Virus record (IMG/VR): IMGVR_UViG_3300013104_000078
Location: 1 to 22,073 of that record
Length of the DNA stretch: 22,073 nt
Direction: 5' to 3' (one strand)
Origin: a virus
The translations under genes were made by a program, and so were the position numbers. Numbering within the stretch: position 1 is the stretch's first letter; the number at the start of each line of letters is the position of its first letter. The notes under the pieces are model-generated. The model was not told the DNA's origin and did no database searches. It worked only from the letters and a program-made list of their open reading frames with translations. This document shows, in pieces, positions 6,227-13,918 of this stretch.

Positions 6227-6794
6227 CGAGAGCCTCCGGGGGGAAGTCGATATCGGCGAGACGGAGTTCGGCGGTGGTGCGGTCGATGATGTTCAGGCGG
6301 TAGTCGCCCTGGATCTGGGCGAGGCGGCTGCGGCGGGCGAGCGCCTGGTCGCCGACGTTGCGGTGCTGGCCTTTCTGGCGGCTGACTTCCACCGCTTGCT
6401 CGGCTTTCGCCGCGCCGCGCTCGGCGGCGGCGAAGACGATTTCCAGCAGGTAGCCGTGCGATTTCAGTGGCAGCTGCAGCTTGTCGGTGTTGCGCAGCTC
6501 CACCATCTGTTCCAGCGCGCCGCGCCATACGTCGATCGCCGCGTTGCGGGTGTTGCCGTTGCGTACGACGGTGCCGGCGTCGAGCATCGGCACCAGCTCG
6601 GCCATGAGCTTGTCGGCGCGGTCGTGGGCCAGTACGCGGCCCTTGCTGCGGAACATGCCCAGGTATTGCGCCCACAGACCGGCCAGCGGTGCCGGCATGT
6701 GCAGCGCGCGCAGCAGTGCGCCGCGGGACGCGTCCATCTGCAGGGCGACGTCGAGGCTGAAGCTGGCGCAGCAGCTGGGGCATGTCACGCGCAT
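6219..6794 (-). CDS. Early phage protein with N-terminal CPSC motif, unknown function
   Basis: A 191-residue protein beginning MRVTCPSCCASFSLDVALQMD, a half zinc ribbon, followed by an alpha-helical body (SRGALLRALHMPAPLAGLWAQYLGMFRSKGRVLAHDRADKLMAELVPML) and a C-terminal basic region (EQAVEVSRQKGQHRNVGDQALARRSRLAQIQGDYRLNII). This kind of protein is known by recollection from other Mu-like phages but has no assigned role. The order next to the winged-helix gene is conserved in that recollection. The start is the ATG at 6794 with GAGG seven bases upstream, overlapping the preceding gene by 10 bp. Confidence 0.82.
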   Translation of the reverse strand: MRVTCPSCCASFSLDVALQMDASRGALLRALHMPAPLAGLWAQYLGMFRSKGRVLAHDRADKLMAELVPMLDAGTVVRNGNTRNAAIDVWRGALEQMVELRNTDKLQLPLKSHGYLLEIVFAAAERGAAKAEQAVEVSRQKGQHRNVGDQALARRSRLAQIQGDYRLNIIDRTTAELRLADIDFPPEALDA

Positions 6795-7078
6795 GGCTGC
6801 GCCTCGGTGAGTGCCTGGTAGCGCTCGAAAAGGAATGCCACGATCTGCGCGTCGGTATCCAGCTTTGGCCGCGGCCGACCATTGCGTAGCTCGCCCGCGA
6901 TGTAGGCACGCTTGACGGCCGCATCGTTGGCGTCGTGCGCGTCCTGCAGATCCTCCGGCATGGTCTGCGGGTCATAGAGCCAGGCCAGCGTCTTGTCGGG
7001 GTAGCGCGCACGCACATCCAGAATGCGTTGCGCGGTGCGCTCGATCTTGCGGACGTGGAATTGCGGGTCGAGGTTCAC
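6785..7078 (-). CDS. Small protein of unknown function
   Basis: This 97-residue protein starts at GTG 7078, which has GGAGG with an eight-base spacer. An in-frame upstream frame is an arginine/proline-rich shadow. It looks helical throughout (HVRKIERTAQRILDVRARYPDKTLAWLYDPQTMPEDLQDAHDANDAAVKRAYIAGELRNGRPRPKLDTDAQIVAFLFERYQALTE). The segment with ARYPDKTL resembles RYPDETLNHW at the start of the next-upstream gene, so the two might be distant duplicates. No function is known. Confidence 0.78.
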   Translation of the reverse strand: MNLDPQFHVRKIERTAQRILDVRARYPDKTLAWLYDPQTMPEDLQDAHDANDAAVKRAYIAGELRNGRPRPKLDTDAQIVAFLFERYQALTEAQPCA

Positions 7079-7083
7079 GTTGC

Positions 7084-7380
7084 CTACCTCCGGCTCGGCA
7101 GCGGCGCGTCGGCGCGGTTGCGGCGGCGGCTGCCGTGCCACAGCTTCTGGATCAGCTGCGAGCCACGCTGGCGCAGCGAGTGTTCGGCGCGGCGATCGCA
7201 GCGGTGCTGGTGCGGCTCGTCGACCACGCGCACGCTGGACTCGGCGCGATCGACGCGGGCCAGCATCTGGTGCGGGTAGGCGAGGAAGGCTTCGAGACTG
7301 ATGCCGTGCTTGCGCACCTGGCGCGCGACGTAGATGTCGGCCCAGTGGTTGAGGGTTTCGTCGGGATAGCGGTGGGTCAT
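7084..7380 (-). CDS. Small basic protein of unknown function
   Basis: The 98-residue protein starts at the ATG at 7380 (ATGA overlap). Residues 1-45 are a helical domain (MTHRYPDETLNHWADIYVARQVRKHGISLEAFLAYP). The rest is strongly basic (HRCDRRAEHSLRQRGSQLIQKLWHGSRRRNRADAPLPSRR), suggesting nucleic-acid binding. The N-terminal segment with YPDETL and FLAYP is often seen in small Mu-like early proteins (recollection). It is followed 5 bp later by the gene starting at 7078. Confidence 0.75.
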   Translation of the reverse strand: MTHRYPDETLNHWADIYVARQVRKHGISLEAFLAYPHQMLARVDRAESSVRVVDEPHQHRCDRRAEHSLRQRGSQLIQKLWHGSRRRNRADAPLPSRR

Positions 7381-7595
7381 GATGTGCGCTCCTTGGTGGG
7401 TGCCGCTTTGCCTTGCGCCGCGCGCCATGCCGCGCGCCAACGGAAGGCGGCGGCGCGGCTGATGTCGAATTGCGAACGGATCTGCTCGATGGTGGGTTCG
7501 CGCAGCAGCTGCTGTGCCCAAAGCACGAACCGGATGGCCTGCTCGATCCCGCTGCTGACGCCGGCCACCCGCGGTCGCAGTCCGCCACGCTTCAT
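7377..7595 (-). CDS. Small helix-turn-helix protein
   Basis: A 72-residue protein whose core (ATVEQIRS-type stretch PTIEQIRSQFDISRAAAFRWRAAWRAA, residues 34-60) is a canonical helix-turn-helix with a preceding helix (GIEQAIRFVLWAQQLL). Both ends are basic. It probably binds DNA in the early operon, as small HTH proteins in Mu-like phages do, but the target is unknown. The start at the ATG at 7595 overlaps the preceding stop (ATGA), and the stop overlaps the next start likewise. Confidence 0.82.
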   Translation of the reverse strand: MKRGGLRPRVAGVSSGIEQAIRFVLWAQQLLREPTIEQIRSQFDISRAAAFRWRAAWRAAQGKAAPTKERTS

Positions 7596-7819
7596 GCCGG
7601 CAGCACCTCCGGACTGATCAGCACCTTGGCCAGCGCGCGGGCCTGCTCGCCGGTGATCGTCTTGAGCACGTCGTCGATGCGATCGCCGATTGACCAGGTG
7701 GTGATGCCGGCGCGCTCGCAAAACGGCAGCAGTTCGTCGGTGACGTGCAGCGAGCTGATCCCGAGTTCGATCAGCAGGCAGCGGACGTGCAGGCGCTGGT
7801 AGGAGGTTGGCGTGGACAT
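7592..7819 (-). CDS. Small protein of unknown function
   Basis: A 75-residue protein with mixed hydrophobic and acidic helices (YQRLHVRCLLIELGISSLHVTDELLPFCERAGITTWSIGDRIDDVLKTITGEQARALAKVLI). It starts at the ATG at 7819, sharing its first base with the preceding TGA (TGATG). No domain is recognised. The regular amphipathic pattern argues that it is expressed and folded. Confidence 0.75.
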   Translation of the reverse strand: MSTPTSYQRLHVRCLLIELGISSLHVTDELLPFCERAGITTWSIGDRIDDVLKTITGEQARALAKVLISPEVLPA

Positions 7820-8244
7820 CAGCCTTTCTCCAACCGTTTGCGCAGATCACGTGCGCGCAGCCAGCGTTCCAGCTCGGCGAGCGCCAGTGCGGTGCCTTTC
7901 ACCAGCTGGCCGATGCGCGTGTCGATCCCCACGTCGCTGCGGAGCATGCCGTTATCGTAGTCATCGCGATGGATGCCTTCCCATGCGTTTTCGCCGATCA
8001 ACTCATGCATTGATTGCACAATGAGGCCGTACTCTGCGGTACATGTGCAGACGTCCTGATTGACGAAGGCAGGCACCAGGAAGAACGCCGCGGCCGAGGC
8101 GAGTTCTTCGCCACCGTGGCGATCATCATGGTCTTCGGTGTAACCGAGTTCGTCGATCTGGCGGCGACGTTCCTTCACCACCAGGCCAAGCGCCGCGCCA
8201 GCGAAGTAGCTGGTCATTTCGGGCGAGAGTGTGTTGTCGGCCAT
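7819..8244 (-). CDS. MazG-like / NTP-pyrophosphohydrolase-like phage protein (tentative)
   Basis: The 141-residue protein carries VVKERRRQIDELGYTEDHDDRHGGEELASAAAFFL (residues 24-58): a helix with ERxRQ, then a G-Y-T-x2-H-D-D-x-H block and a second helix. A later helix reads LVKGTALALAELERWLRAR. This pattern is familiar from small phage proteins annotated as MazG-like nucleotide pyrophosphatases, which hydrolyse NTPs or alarmones. The expected metal-binding EExxE pattern of true MazG is not obvious, so the activity is unproven. The start is the ATG at 8244 (TGATG with the ATPase stop, GGGAGG five bases before). GTG at 8247 is the alternative. Confidence 0.82.
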   Translation of the reverse strand: MADNTLSPEMTSYFAGAALGLVVKERRRQIDELGYTEDHDDRHGGEELASAAAFFLVPAFVNQDVCTCTAEYGLIVQSMHELIGENAWEGIHRDDYDNGMLRSDVGIDTRIGQLVKGTALALAELERWLRARDLRKRLEKG

Positions 8245-9497
8245 CACACCCTCCCGATCAGCTCGCCGCTGATCTTGTCCATGCCCAGTTCCACCGCCTG
8301 GTTCATCGCCTTGACGATCAGGTTCTGCACCACCAGCGGATACATCTGCGTGTCCACTTCGTTGGTGCCCTGGCGGCGGCGCGTGAGGCGGGCGCGGATG
8401 GCGTCGTAGGCGTCGCGCTCAAAGATGTCGTCGGGCTTGGCACCGACGCGCTTGAACTTCAGCGCCAGGTATTCCTCCAGGTTGCCGTTGAGCGGCTTGA
8501 GGCGTGCCTGCTCGATGCGGCGGATGACCTCGCGGATGTCCGGGTTGCGGCGCTCGTCGAGCAGGTTGGCCAGCTCGGGCTGGCCGACCAGCACGATGCC
8601 CAGCAGTTTCTTGAAGCCGTCTTCCAGCTCCCAGAACCGCTTGAGGTATTTCAGCGTGTATTTGTTGAGGTCGTGGGCCTCTTCGATCATCAGCACGTGC
8701 GACACACCGGTGCTGCTGCTGGCGGCCAGCAGGCGTTCCACCTGGCGCGCCTTGGCTTCCTTGCTGAGCTTGGGCACCTCGGTGGAGATATCCGCGATGA
8801 TGGCGTCGCAGATGTGGCTGGTGGTGAGCTCGCGCTTGTCGACGGTCTTGACGTTGATGATGACGATGGGCTCGTCATCGCGGCGGATGCGGTCGACCAG
8901 GTCGCGGCGCAGCGTGCTCTTGCCGCTGCCGGATTCGCCGATCACGGCGACGAAGCCGCCGTGCTTGGCGGCGTAGTACATGGACTCGCGCACGTAGCGT
9001 TGGTCCTTGCTGAGGTAGACATCCTGCGGGCCTTGCACGTCGTCGACGAAGGGATGACGGGCCAGGCGGAAGTGGTCGCGCGCAACGGGACTGAGCATTT
9101 CTGCCTCCGGGATTTCGATTTGGTCGTCGGCCGGTTTCGGCGCGACGGGGTTGGCATGGCGGAACACGCCGAGCGCGCTGGCGGGCGTCAGCTCGACGGT
9201 TTCACCTTCGGGTATCCACGCGGTGGCGATCTCGTCTTCGGGCACGTTGCGGCTGCGCAGGAAGTCCGCCACCTGGCGCTTGAGCGTGTCGGGGTGCACC
9301 GTGCGTGGCCACGCGTGGCGGGTGAGCAGCTGCGACAGCGTGCTGCTGGCCAGCGGGCTGCCACTGCGGCTGCCGGCCTCATAGACCATCGCGTGGCGCA
9401 GGTCACCCTGCGGGATGCCGTGGCGCAGCAGCAACGCGTGCAGCTGGTACGGCTTTTCGCTGCGCGTGCTGGTGATGGGTCGGCCCATGCGTGCCAT
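8244..9497 (-). CDS. MuB-like AAA+ ATPase, transposition target selector
   Basis: The 417-residue protein has an N-terminal DNA-binding region (about 15-95, SSTLSQLLTRHAWPRTVHPDTLKRQVADFL, helical and HTH-like). An AAA+ domain follows with Walker A GESGSGKST at 187-195, Walker B VLMIEEAHD at 268-276, and a sensor-like LVGQPEL at 303-309. This is the ExeA/TniB/MuB type. In Mu, MuB polymerises on target DNA, delivers it to the transposase and gives target immunity. It follows the transposase with two small genes between. The start is the ATG at 9497 with GGAG nine bases upstream; the gap to the preceding stop is 3 bp. Confidence 0.95.
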   Translation of the reverse strand: MARMGRPITSTRSEKPYQLHALLLRHGIPQGDLRHAMVYEAGSRSGSPLASSTLSQLLTRHAWPRTVHPDTLKRQVADFLRSRNVPEDEIATAWIPEGETVELTPASALGVFRHANPVAPKPADDQIEIPEAEMLSPVARDHFRLARHPFVDDVQGPQDVYLSKDQRYVRESMYYAAKHGGFVAVIGESGSGKSTLRRDLVDRIRRDDEPIVIINVKTVDKRELTTSHICDAIIADISTEVPKLSKEAKARQVERLLAASSSTGVSHVLMIEEAHDLNKYTLKYLKRFWELEDGFKKLLGIVLVGQPELANLLDERRNPDIREVIRRIEQARLKPLNGNLEEYLALKFKRVGAKPDDIFERDAYDAIRARLTRRRQGTNEVDTQMYPLVVQNLIVKAMNQAVELGMDKISGELIGRV

Positions 9498-9500
9498 TGC

Positions 9501-9797
9501 TCAGTGCTCCAGCGCGAACACGGGGGCGCGGGCTTCGTGCACCACGCGCACGAGGGTGTCGCGGCGCAGCTTGAGCAGCTGGCCGGGCACGTAGCCCTCG
9601 CTGTCGTGGTTGACGGCCACCACCACGGCCCATGACCAGGTGCAGTCGGTGACGTCGAGGCCGGCGTGGGTCATCGGCACCAGCACTTCGCTGGGCGAGT
9701 CCAGGCGCACGAAGTGCTGGCCGGGTTTGATCTCGCCGACCGGCGTAAGGCAGCGGGCGGGCGTGTTGGTGGCGTCGATGATGTGTTGTGCGTGCAT
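9501..9797 (-). CDS. Small protein between transposase and ATPase genes, unknown function
   Basis: A 98-residue protein with a beta-rich look (CLTPVGEIKPGQHFVRLDSPSEVLVPMTHAGLDVTDCTWSWAVVVAVNHDSEGYVPGQLLKLRRDTLVRVVHEARAPVFALE), possibly a small barrel. The start is the ATG at 9797 with GGAG six bases upstream. It lies 38 bp after the preceding gene and 3 bp before the ATPase start. The position suggests a transposition-accessory role, but this is inference from location only. Confidence 0.82.
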   Translation of the reverse strand: MHAQHIIDATNTPARCLTPVGEIKPGQHFVRLDSPSEVLVPMTHAGLDVTDCTWSWAVVVAVNHDSEGYVPGQLLKLRRDTLVRVVHEARAPVFALEH

Positions 9798-9835
9798 GCT
9801 GATCTCCAGATCAGTGGGTGAAGCGATGGCGGGGT

Positions 9836-10381
9836 TCAGAGCTTCGAGGCGAGCTCCGGGCGAGCGAGGTTCAGGGCGGTGGAACGCATGACCGAATGGG
9901 ATTTGCCGCGCAGCTCGCGGAGCTCCTCGATGCGATGGCGTGCCACCATGCCCAAGGCATCCATGTCGAGCTGCATGGCGTCGAGGTCGGCGTAAAGCGG
10001 ATCTGCGCGCGGCGCTTCGGCGGCGTGGTTCACCGTGTTGGCCACCGACTGCTCCAACTTTTCGCGCGGTGCCAATGCCAGGGTTTCCACCTGACGCAGG
10101 AACGCGATCGGTGCCGCGCCGGACAACTTGTTCCAGAAGCCAGGCGGGTAGTACTCCGGCTCGCCGGGCCCCACGCGGCAAGCGACCACCACGACGCCCA
10201 ATAGCGCGTCGGGATTGAAGCGCGCGGCGTCGGGCATGTCGGTGTGGAAGCCGTCCGGGTACTGGCTGCAGCGCAGTGCGCAAACGCACTCCACCAGGTC
10301 GGGGCCCAGCGGAACGAACAGGTCACCCGCCTGGGCTTCGGCGAGCATGTTGGGGTTGGTGATGCGGAAGCTGGCTTTCAT
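9836..10381 (-). CDS. Protein of unknown function downstream of the transposase
   Basis: A 181-residue protein starting at the ATG at 10381 with AAGGAG ten bases upstream, 27 bp after the transposase stop. The N-terminal half is beta/loop-rich (NMLAEAQAGDLFVPLGPDLVECVCALRCSQYPDGFH, ALLGVVVVACRVGPGEPEYYPPGFWNKL). The C-terminal half is helical (VETLALAPREKLEQSVANTVNHAAEAP, LDAMQLDMDALGMVARHRIEELREL). Two cysteine pairs are present but no clear zinc motif. Not recognised. Confidence 0.82.
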   Translation of the reverse strand: MKASFRITNPNMLAEAQAGDLFVPLGPDLVECVCALRCSQYPDGFHTDMPDAARFNPDALLGVVVVACRVGPGEPEYYPPGFWNKLSGAAPIAFLRQVETLALAPREKLEQSVANTVNHAAEAPRADPLYADLDAMQLDMDALGMVARHRIEELRELRGKSHSVMRSTALNLARPELASKL

Positions 10382-10408
10382 GTGCGTGCTACTCCTTGTG
10401 GTGTCGGC

Positions 10409-12139
10409 TCAGCCGACGACAGACAGACGCGGGCGCTGCATGGGCTCGGGTGCATCGAGCCGCGCAGCAAGCGCATCGAGTTCGGCTTCGGGCACGCCGT
10501 CGGGAAACCACTCGCGGATGCGGGCGTTGTCGGCGGGCGTGAGTGAGCGCGGCAGGCGGGCGCGCATCTCGAACGCGGCCTGCACGTGCGAAAGCGGCTT
10601 GAGATCCACATGCATGTGATCGGGCACGTCCATGTCGGTACCGCGGCGCAGGATGTGGCTGGGCGCGGCGGCGGCGGCTTCGCGCATGTGCTTGAACGGG
10701 TCGATGGTGCCGTCGAACGCCAGCCGGCCCTTGTTGCGCGCGGCGGTGGCGTCCAGCGTGTCGCGCTCGCCGTAGGCCGCTTCGTTGAGATCCTTGCGCG
10801 CGGTGTCGACGACGGTGTCGGCCTTGCTGGCGTAGTTCTCGCCGAACACCGGCGCGGTGGTGAAGAAGCCGGCAGCGTCGGTGGCGATCGGATCGCACTC
10901 GATGTAGCGCGTGGCACCATCCTCGGCCTCGCCGATCACGAAGATGCTGGGCGCGCGGTACGGGTTGACCGCGACGGTCACCGTTTCGCCGACGCGCACG
11001 TTGGGCACGTCTTCCACCGAATACACGGCGGGGTCGAAGCCCTTGGCGGTGAACTGCACGGTGAGGTTGCCCTTGACCGTGCGCTGCACCGGCTTGCTGT
11101 GCATCAGCATCTGGCACAGATCCACCGGCGGGCACAGGCGCAGCTGGTCCTGGCGGATGGTTTGCCAGAGTGCATCGCGGGTGTGCTTGTGACGGCTGTG
11201 CTTGAAGGTGCCGTTGAACGCGCGCAGCCAGTGGTCCATTTCCACGTTGAGCTGTTCGACGCTGTCGATGCGGGCGAAGGTCAGCACGCCCTCGAACTTG
11301 CGCTCGATGATGTTGTGCACGCCCTCCACCTGGCCTTTCGCACGCGGGTTGCCCGGCTTGTGCGCCCAATGGCGGATCATCAGCGCGGTGAGCAGCGCGC
11401 CAATGGCGTGGCTCATGTTGGCGCTGCCGGCATCCCACACCAGCATCCACGGCACGCCGTGCATCACGTGGCCGTCGTTGCGGTGCATCGCCCACATCAG
11501 GAACTCGAACAGCGTGTGCTGGTCTTCGCCGGCCACGTTGTAGTAGCGGCACAGCACGTCGCCGGTGTAATGGTCGGTGCAGGCGTAGCGCATCACGCGC
11601 TGGTTGCTGACCTTCGCCAGGTCGCGCGGCTTGCGTTCGTTGAACTTGCGCTCGTCCATCACGCCGACGCGGCCGTTGCGCAGGTAGTACAGCACGCACA
11701 CCGACGCATCGAGCTGCCACACGTGGTTCGGGTGGTTGCTGCGCATGTTGACGTGCGGCTCCGGCCGGGCCAGCTGGCGCGGGTGGCAGTCGTGGCGGCG
11801 CATCAGGCGCAGCATGGTTTCCGGCGAAACACGCTCGGTGATCAGGCCGTTGGACAGCGCCATGTCGATCGCGTCGCCCACCGGCAGCAGCTCCTTGCCG
11901 GTCTGCCGCTGGCTGGCGCGCAGGATGCCGGCGACGGCTTTCACCTCGGCCTCGCTGACGCGGCTGTCGCCCTTGTCGGCACGCAGCTTGCGGCCGCTGC
12001 TCCAGCCCACGCGGCGCAGGCGGTCATACAGGGTCGGCTTGCTCACGCCGAGCCAGCGCATGGCCTCGTCGATCAGTGACCCGCGCTCGCCGTGACCAGC
12101 CGATTGCAGCCGGCCGGCCACGTTGCGCAGGTAATCCAT
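10409..12139 (-). CDS. tnpA: MuA-type DDE transposase
   Basis: The 576-residue protein (from the ATG at 12139) catalyses strand transfer of phage ends during integration and replicative transposition. An N-terminal HTH reads MRWLGVSKPTLYDRLRRVG (about 27-46). The integrase-core (rve) domain has catalytic D144 (HVWQLDAS), D236 (WMLVWDAGSAN) and E272 (KGQVEGVHN), and the last two are 35 residues apart, the classical D-D-35-E layout. A Mu-type C-terminal beta domain follows (KGFDPAVYSVEDVPNVRVGETVTVAVNPY), then an acidic tail that in Mu contacts the ATPase. The 12139 ATG has GGGGGAG nine bases upstream. An ATG at 12163 gives eight more residues but lacks a good RBS. Confidence 0.96.
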   Translation of the reverse strand: MDYLRNVAGRLQSAGHGERGSLIDEAMRWLGVSKPTLYDRLRRVGWSSGRKLRADKGDSRVSEAEVKAVAGILRASQRQTGKELLPVGDAIDMALSNGLITERVSPETMLRLMRRHDCHPRQLARPEPHVNMRSNHPNHVWQLDASVCVLYYLRNGRVGVMDERKFNERKPRDLAKVSNQRVMRYACTDHYTGDVLCRYYNVAGEDQHTLFEFLMWAMHRNDGHVMHGVPWMLVWDAGSANMSHAIGALLTALMIRHWAHKPGNPRAKGQVEGVHNIIERKFEGVLTFARIDSVEQLNVEMDHWLRAFNGTFKHSRHKHTRDALWQTIRQDQLRLCPPVDLCQMLMHSKPVQRTVKGNLTVQFTAKGFDPAVYSVEDVPNVRVGETVTVAVNPYRAPSIFVIGEAEDGATRYIECDPIATDAAGFFTTAPVFGENYASKADTVVDTARKDLNEAAYGERDTLDATAARNKGRLAFDGTIDPFKHMREAAAAAPSHILRRGTDMDVPDHMHVDLKPLSHVQAAFEMRARLPRSLTPADNARIREWFPDGVPEAELDALAARLDAPEPMQRPRLSVVG

Positions 12140-12165
12140 TTGGGCAAGCTCCCCCTGGTGCATGG

Positions 12166-13011
12166 TTATTCGCCCACCAGCTCGGACAGGTCGCGCAGCT
12201 GGTCGGCCGCCCAGCGGGCATTGCCGTCCAGGCGTTCGGCGATATCGCCGTCCACGCGCAGGCCGGCATCGGCGTAGAGCTGGGCAACATCGCCGAAGGT
12301 CTTGCTCAGGCGCGCGATGTGCGAGGCCGCCTCCACCACCGCCTCGTCGGCGTCGCGCATCAGATCCTCGGCGGCCTGGCGCAGCTTCTGCTCGTCGCTG
12401 CCCTTGCGCTTGTCGCGGGTGAGCTTGTTGATGCGCTCGTCCTTGGCGCGGATGATCTCTTCGTCGGTGGCCTTCTCGTCCTCCCGCTCCTGGCGCTCGG
12501 CGCGCAGGGCGGCTTTCAGCTCGCGCACCGACATGCGGTCGAGCTCGTCGAACGTCTTGCCGGCCAGCGTGCCGCCGGCATCGAGCTCGGCGAGTACTTC
12601 GTCATCCTCGCTGACCAGCTCCAGCACCTTGCTGACGCCCAGGCGCTGCAGGTTCGGCAGGTCGTGCAGCTTGGCCGCGGTCTGCATGGCGCGCTGGGCG
12701 AAGCGCACGCCGATGCCGATCTGATCGAGTGCCTGGTGGAACGTGCCTTGGGCTTCGCGCTCGCGGATCTGGATCAGCAGCAGGCCCATCTCGATCAGGC
12801 GTTCCGCGGTCTCGGCGACGTTGCGGCGGATGCGCGCGATGTACGCCTCCAGGTTGTACGGCGCGTCGATGCCGTACTGCTGGTCGATGACGCTGATGCG
12901 CGCCGCTTGCGCGGTCATCGCCTGCCCGGCCTGGTCGAGCGCGTCGTGGTCGATGATGGATCCCGGCGCGTCGAGTACTTGGGGCGTGCGGGCTTTGCTG
13001 GTGCGTGGCAT
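12166..13011 (-). CDS. DUF3102-like DNA-binding/coiled-coil phage protein
   Basis: A 281-residue protein. Residues about 53-115 (NLEAYIARIRRNVAETAERLIEMGLLLIQIREREAQGTFHQALDQIGIGVRFAQRAMQTAAKL) match the DUF3102 plan: a helix, a K/REGxF-type turn and a RxAQRxM helix, akin to the ParB/KorB helical region. Residues 165-220 form a highly charged coiled coil (VRELKAALRAERQEREDEKATDEEIIRAKDERINKL). It probably binds DNA as a dimer. It is the gene just before the transposase, so it may be an accessory transposition or regulatory factor. The start is the ATG at 13011 with AAGGAG six bases upstream. Confidence 0.88.
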   Translation of the reverse strand: MPRTSKARTPQVLDAPGSIIDHDALDQAGQAMTAQAARISVIDQQYGIDAPYNLEAYIARIRRNVAETAERLIEMGLLLIQIREREAQGTFHQALDQIGIGVRFAQRAMQTAAKLHDLPNLQRLGVSKVLELVSEDDEVLAELDAGGTLAGKTFDELDRMSVRELKAALRAERQEREDEKATDEEIIRAKDERINKLTRDKRKGSDEQKLRQAAEDLMRDADEAVVEAASHIARLSKTFGDVAQLYADAGLRVDGDIAERLDGNARWAADQLRDLSELVGE

Positions 13012-13027
13012 GTGGTGCTCCTTGGGT

Positions 13028-13333
13028 TCAGCGGTCGACGGAGAAGCGCTGGGCGGTCTCTTCGACACGCTTGCGGGCTTCACCGAGGGAATTCAGGACG
13101 CGCAGCGCGATCTGGCCGATGCGTGGCGTGATGCGCCATTGGCCGTTGTCCAGCTGCTCGGCGTAGCCGGCCTCGCGCAGGTTGGCCAGGTCGCGGGTGA
13201 TGTTGCTGGCGCTGGTGCGCACGGCCTTGGCGATCTCGCCGGGCGCCAGGCCCATCATTTCGTGGCCGGACAGCAGCATCAGGATCTTCAGCACGCGCTG
13301 CTGGGCGGCGTTGATGTAGTTGGCGGCGCTCAT
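13028..13333 (-). CDS. IclR-type winged-helix DNA-binding protein
   Basis: The 101-residue protein consists almost entirely of an IclR-like N-terminal winged helix: NAAQQRVLKILMLLSGHEMMGLAPGEIAKAVRTSASNITRDLANLREAGYAEQLDNGQWRITPRIGQIAL (residues 8-78). The effector-binding domain of full IclR regulators is absent, so it acts without that ligand sensor. Early-operon regulators with this stand-alone domain occur in Mu-like phages. It overlaps the preceding gene as ATGA and is separated by 16 bp from the DUF3102-like gene. Confidence 0.9.
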   Translation of the reverse strand: MSAANYINAAQQRVLKILMLLSGHEMMGLAPGEIAKAVRTSASNITRDLANLREAGYAEQLDNGQWRITPRIGQIALRVLNSLGEARKRVEETAQRFSVDR

Positions 13334-13800
13334 GTCAGGGACAGCTCCGGTTGTGCGTGCCGCTCGACCTGGGCGCGCTCATGCGCCAGCCGGGTCATTG
13401 CGGCGGTGAGGTGGTCGGCGGTATCGGCCGCGTCGGCCTTGCCTTCGGCGAAGCGCAGCAGCGCGCCGATGGCGGCGGTGCAGGACTCCTGCAGGGCGTG
13501 GATGTCGCTGCCGATGGGCAGGCGCCCGGTGGGCAGGTCCACCACCAGCTTGCGGGCGCTGGTAGCCAGGTACTCGGTGACGTACGCGCGGCCGCAGGCA
13601 TGCTCGAAGCCGGCGATCTTCACGGCGGGGATGCTGCCCTTCTCGATCCACTTGTAGATCGTCCACTTCGACTCGCCGACCAGGTCAGCCAGCCGATCGA
13701 CGGACATGCGCGCCGAGTTTTCCTTGGCGTAATCCACGCAGCCTTCGACCGCTTCCTGCAGGCTGGCGGGCCGCCAGACCTTCCAATTGCGGCGGCTCAT
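13330..13800 (-). CDS. Helix-turn-helix early regulatory protein, first gene of the leftward operon
   Basis: The 156-residue protein starts at the ATG at 13800. A longer frame to 13896 crosses the promoter-like region and has a basic, unstructured N-terminus. Residues 32-58 (MSVDRLADLVGESKWTIYKWIEKGSIPAVKIAGFEHACG) are a MerR/Cox-like helix-turn-helix with wing. The remaining 70 residues are helical (ALQESCTAAIGALLRFAEGKADAADTADHLTAAMTRLAHERAQVERH). It is probably the first early gene, adjacent to the switch region, and may control early transcription or act as an excision/replication factor. The RBS before 13800 is weak. Confidence 0.84.
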   Translation of the reverse strand: MSRRNWKVWRPASLQEAVEGCVDYAKENSARMSVDRLADLVGESKWTIYKWIEKGSIPAVKIAGFEHACGRAYVTEYLATSARKLVVDLPTGRLPIGSDIHALQESCTAAIGALLRFAEGKADAADTADHLTAAMTRLAHERAQVERHAQPELSLT

Positions 13801-13873
13801 TGCGCACACCGCATGGCAGCTGGGGTGGCGCGGTTCCAAACGCGGCCGGCGTTTGCCCTTGCGAAAAGGTCTT

Positions 13874-13902
13874 TTGCGTTGTGCAATGCTGCACACTCAA
13901 AT
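13874..13902 (+). promoter_or_regulatory. Candidate rightward promoter with operator-like inverted repeat
   Basis: TTGCGT (13874-13879) and TCAAAT (13897-13902) are spaced by 17 bp. The spacer contains the inverted repeat TGTGCA-ATGC-TGCACA (13880-13895). A protein bound there would block this promoter and also influence the leftward operon start at 13800. Both boxes are weak matches to sigma-70, so this is tentative. Confidence 0.35.
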
Positions 13903-13918
13903 GAAAGTCGCATGCGCA

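Noticed and set aside
8229-9635. Long plus-strand frame (468 codons) opposite the MuB-like ATPase
   Set aside because: It is fully antisense to a gene with clear Walker motifs and is a by-product of high GC at third positions. It has no RBS and reads as Val/Ala/Gly/His-rich repeats.
10586-12079. Long plus-strand frame (497 codons) opposite the transposase
   Set aside because: It mirrors the DDE transposase. The composition is skewed to His, Val and Ala, and no domain is visible.
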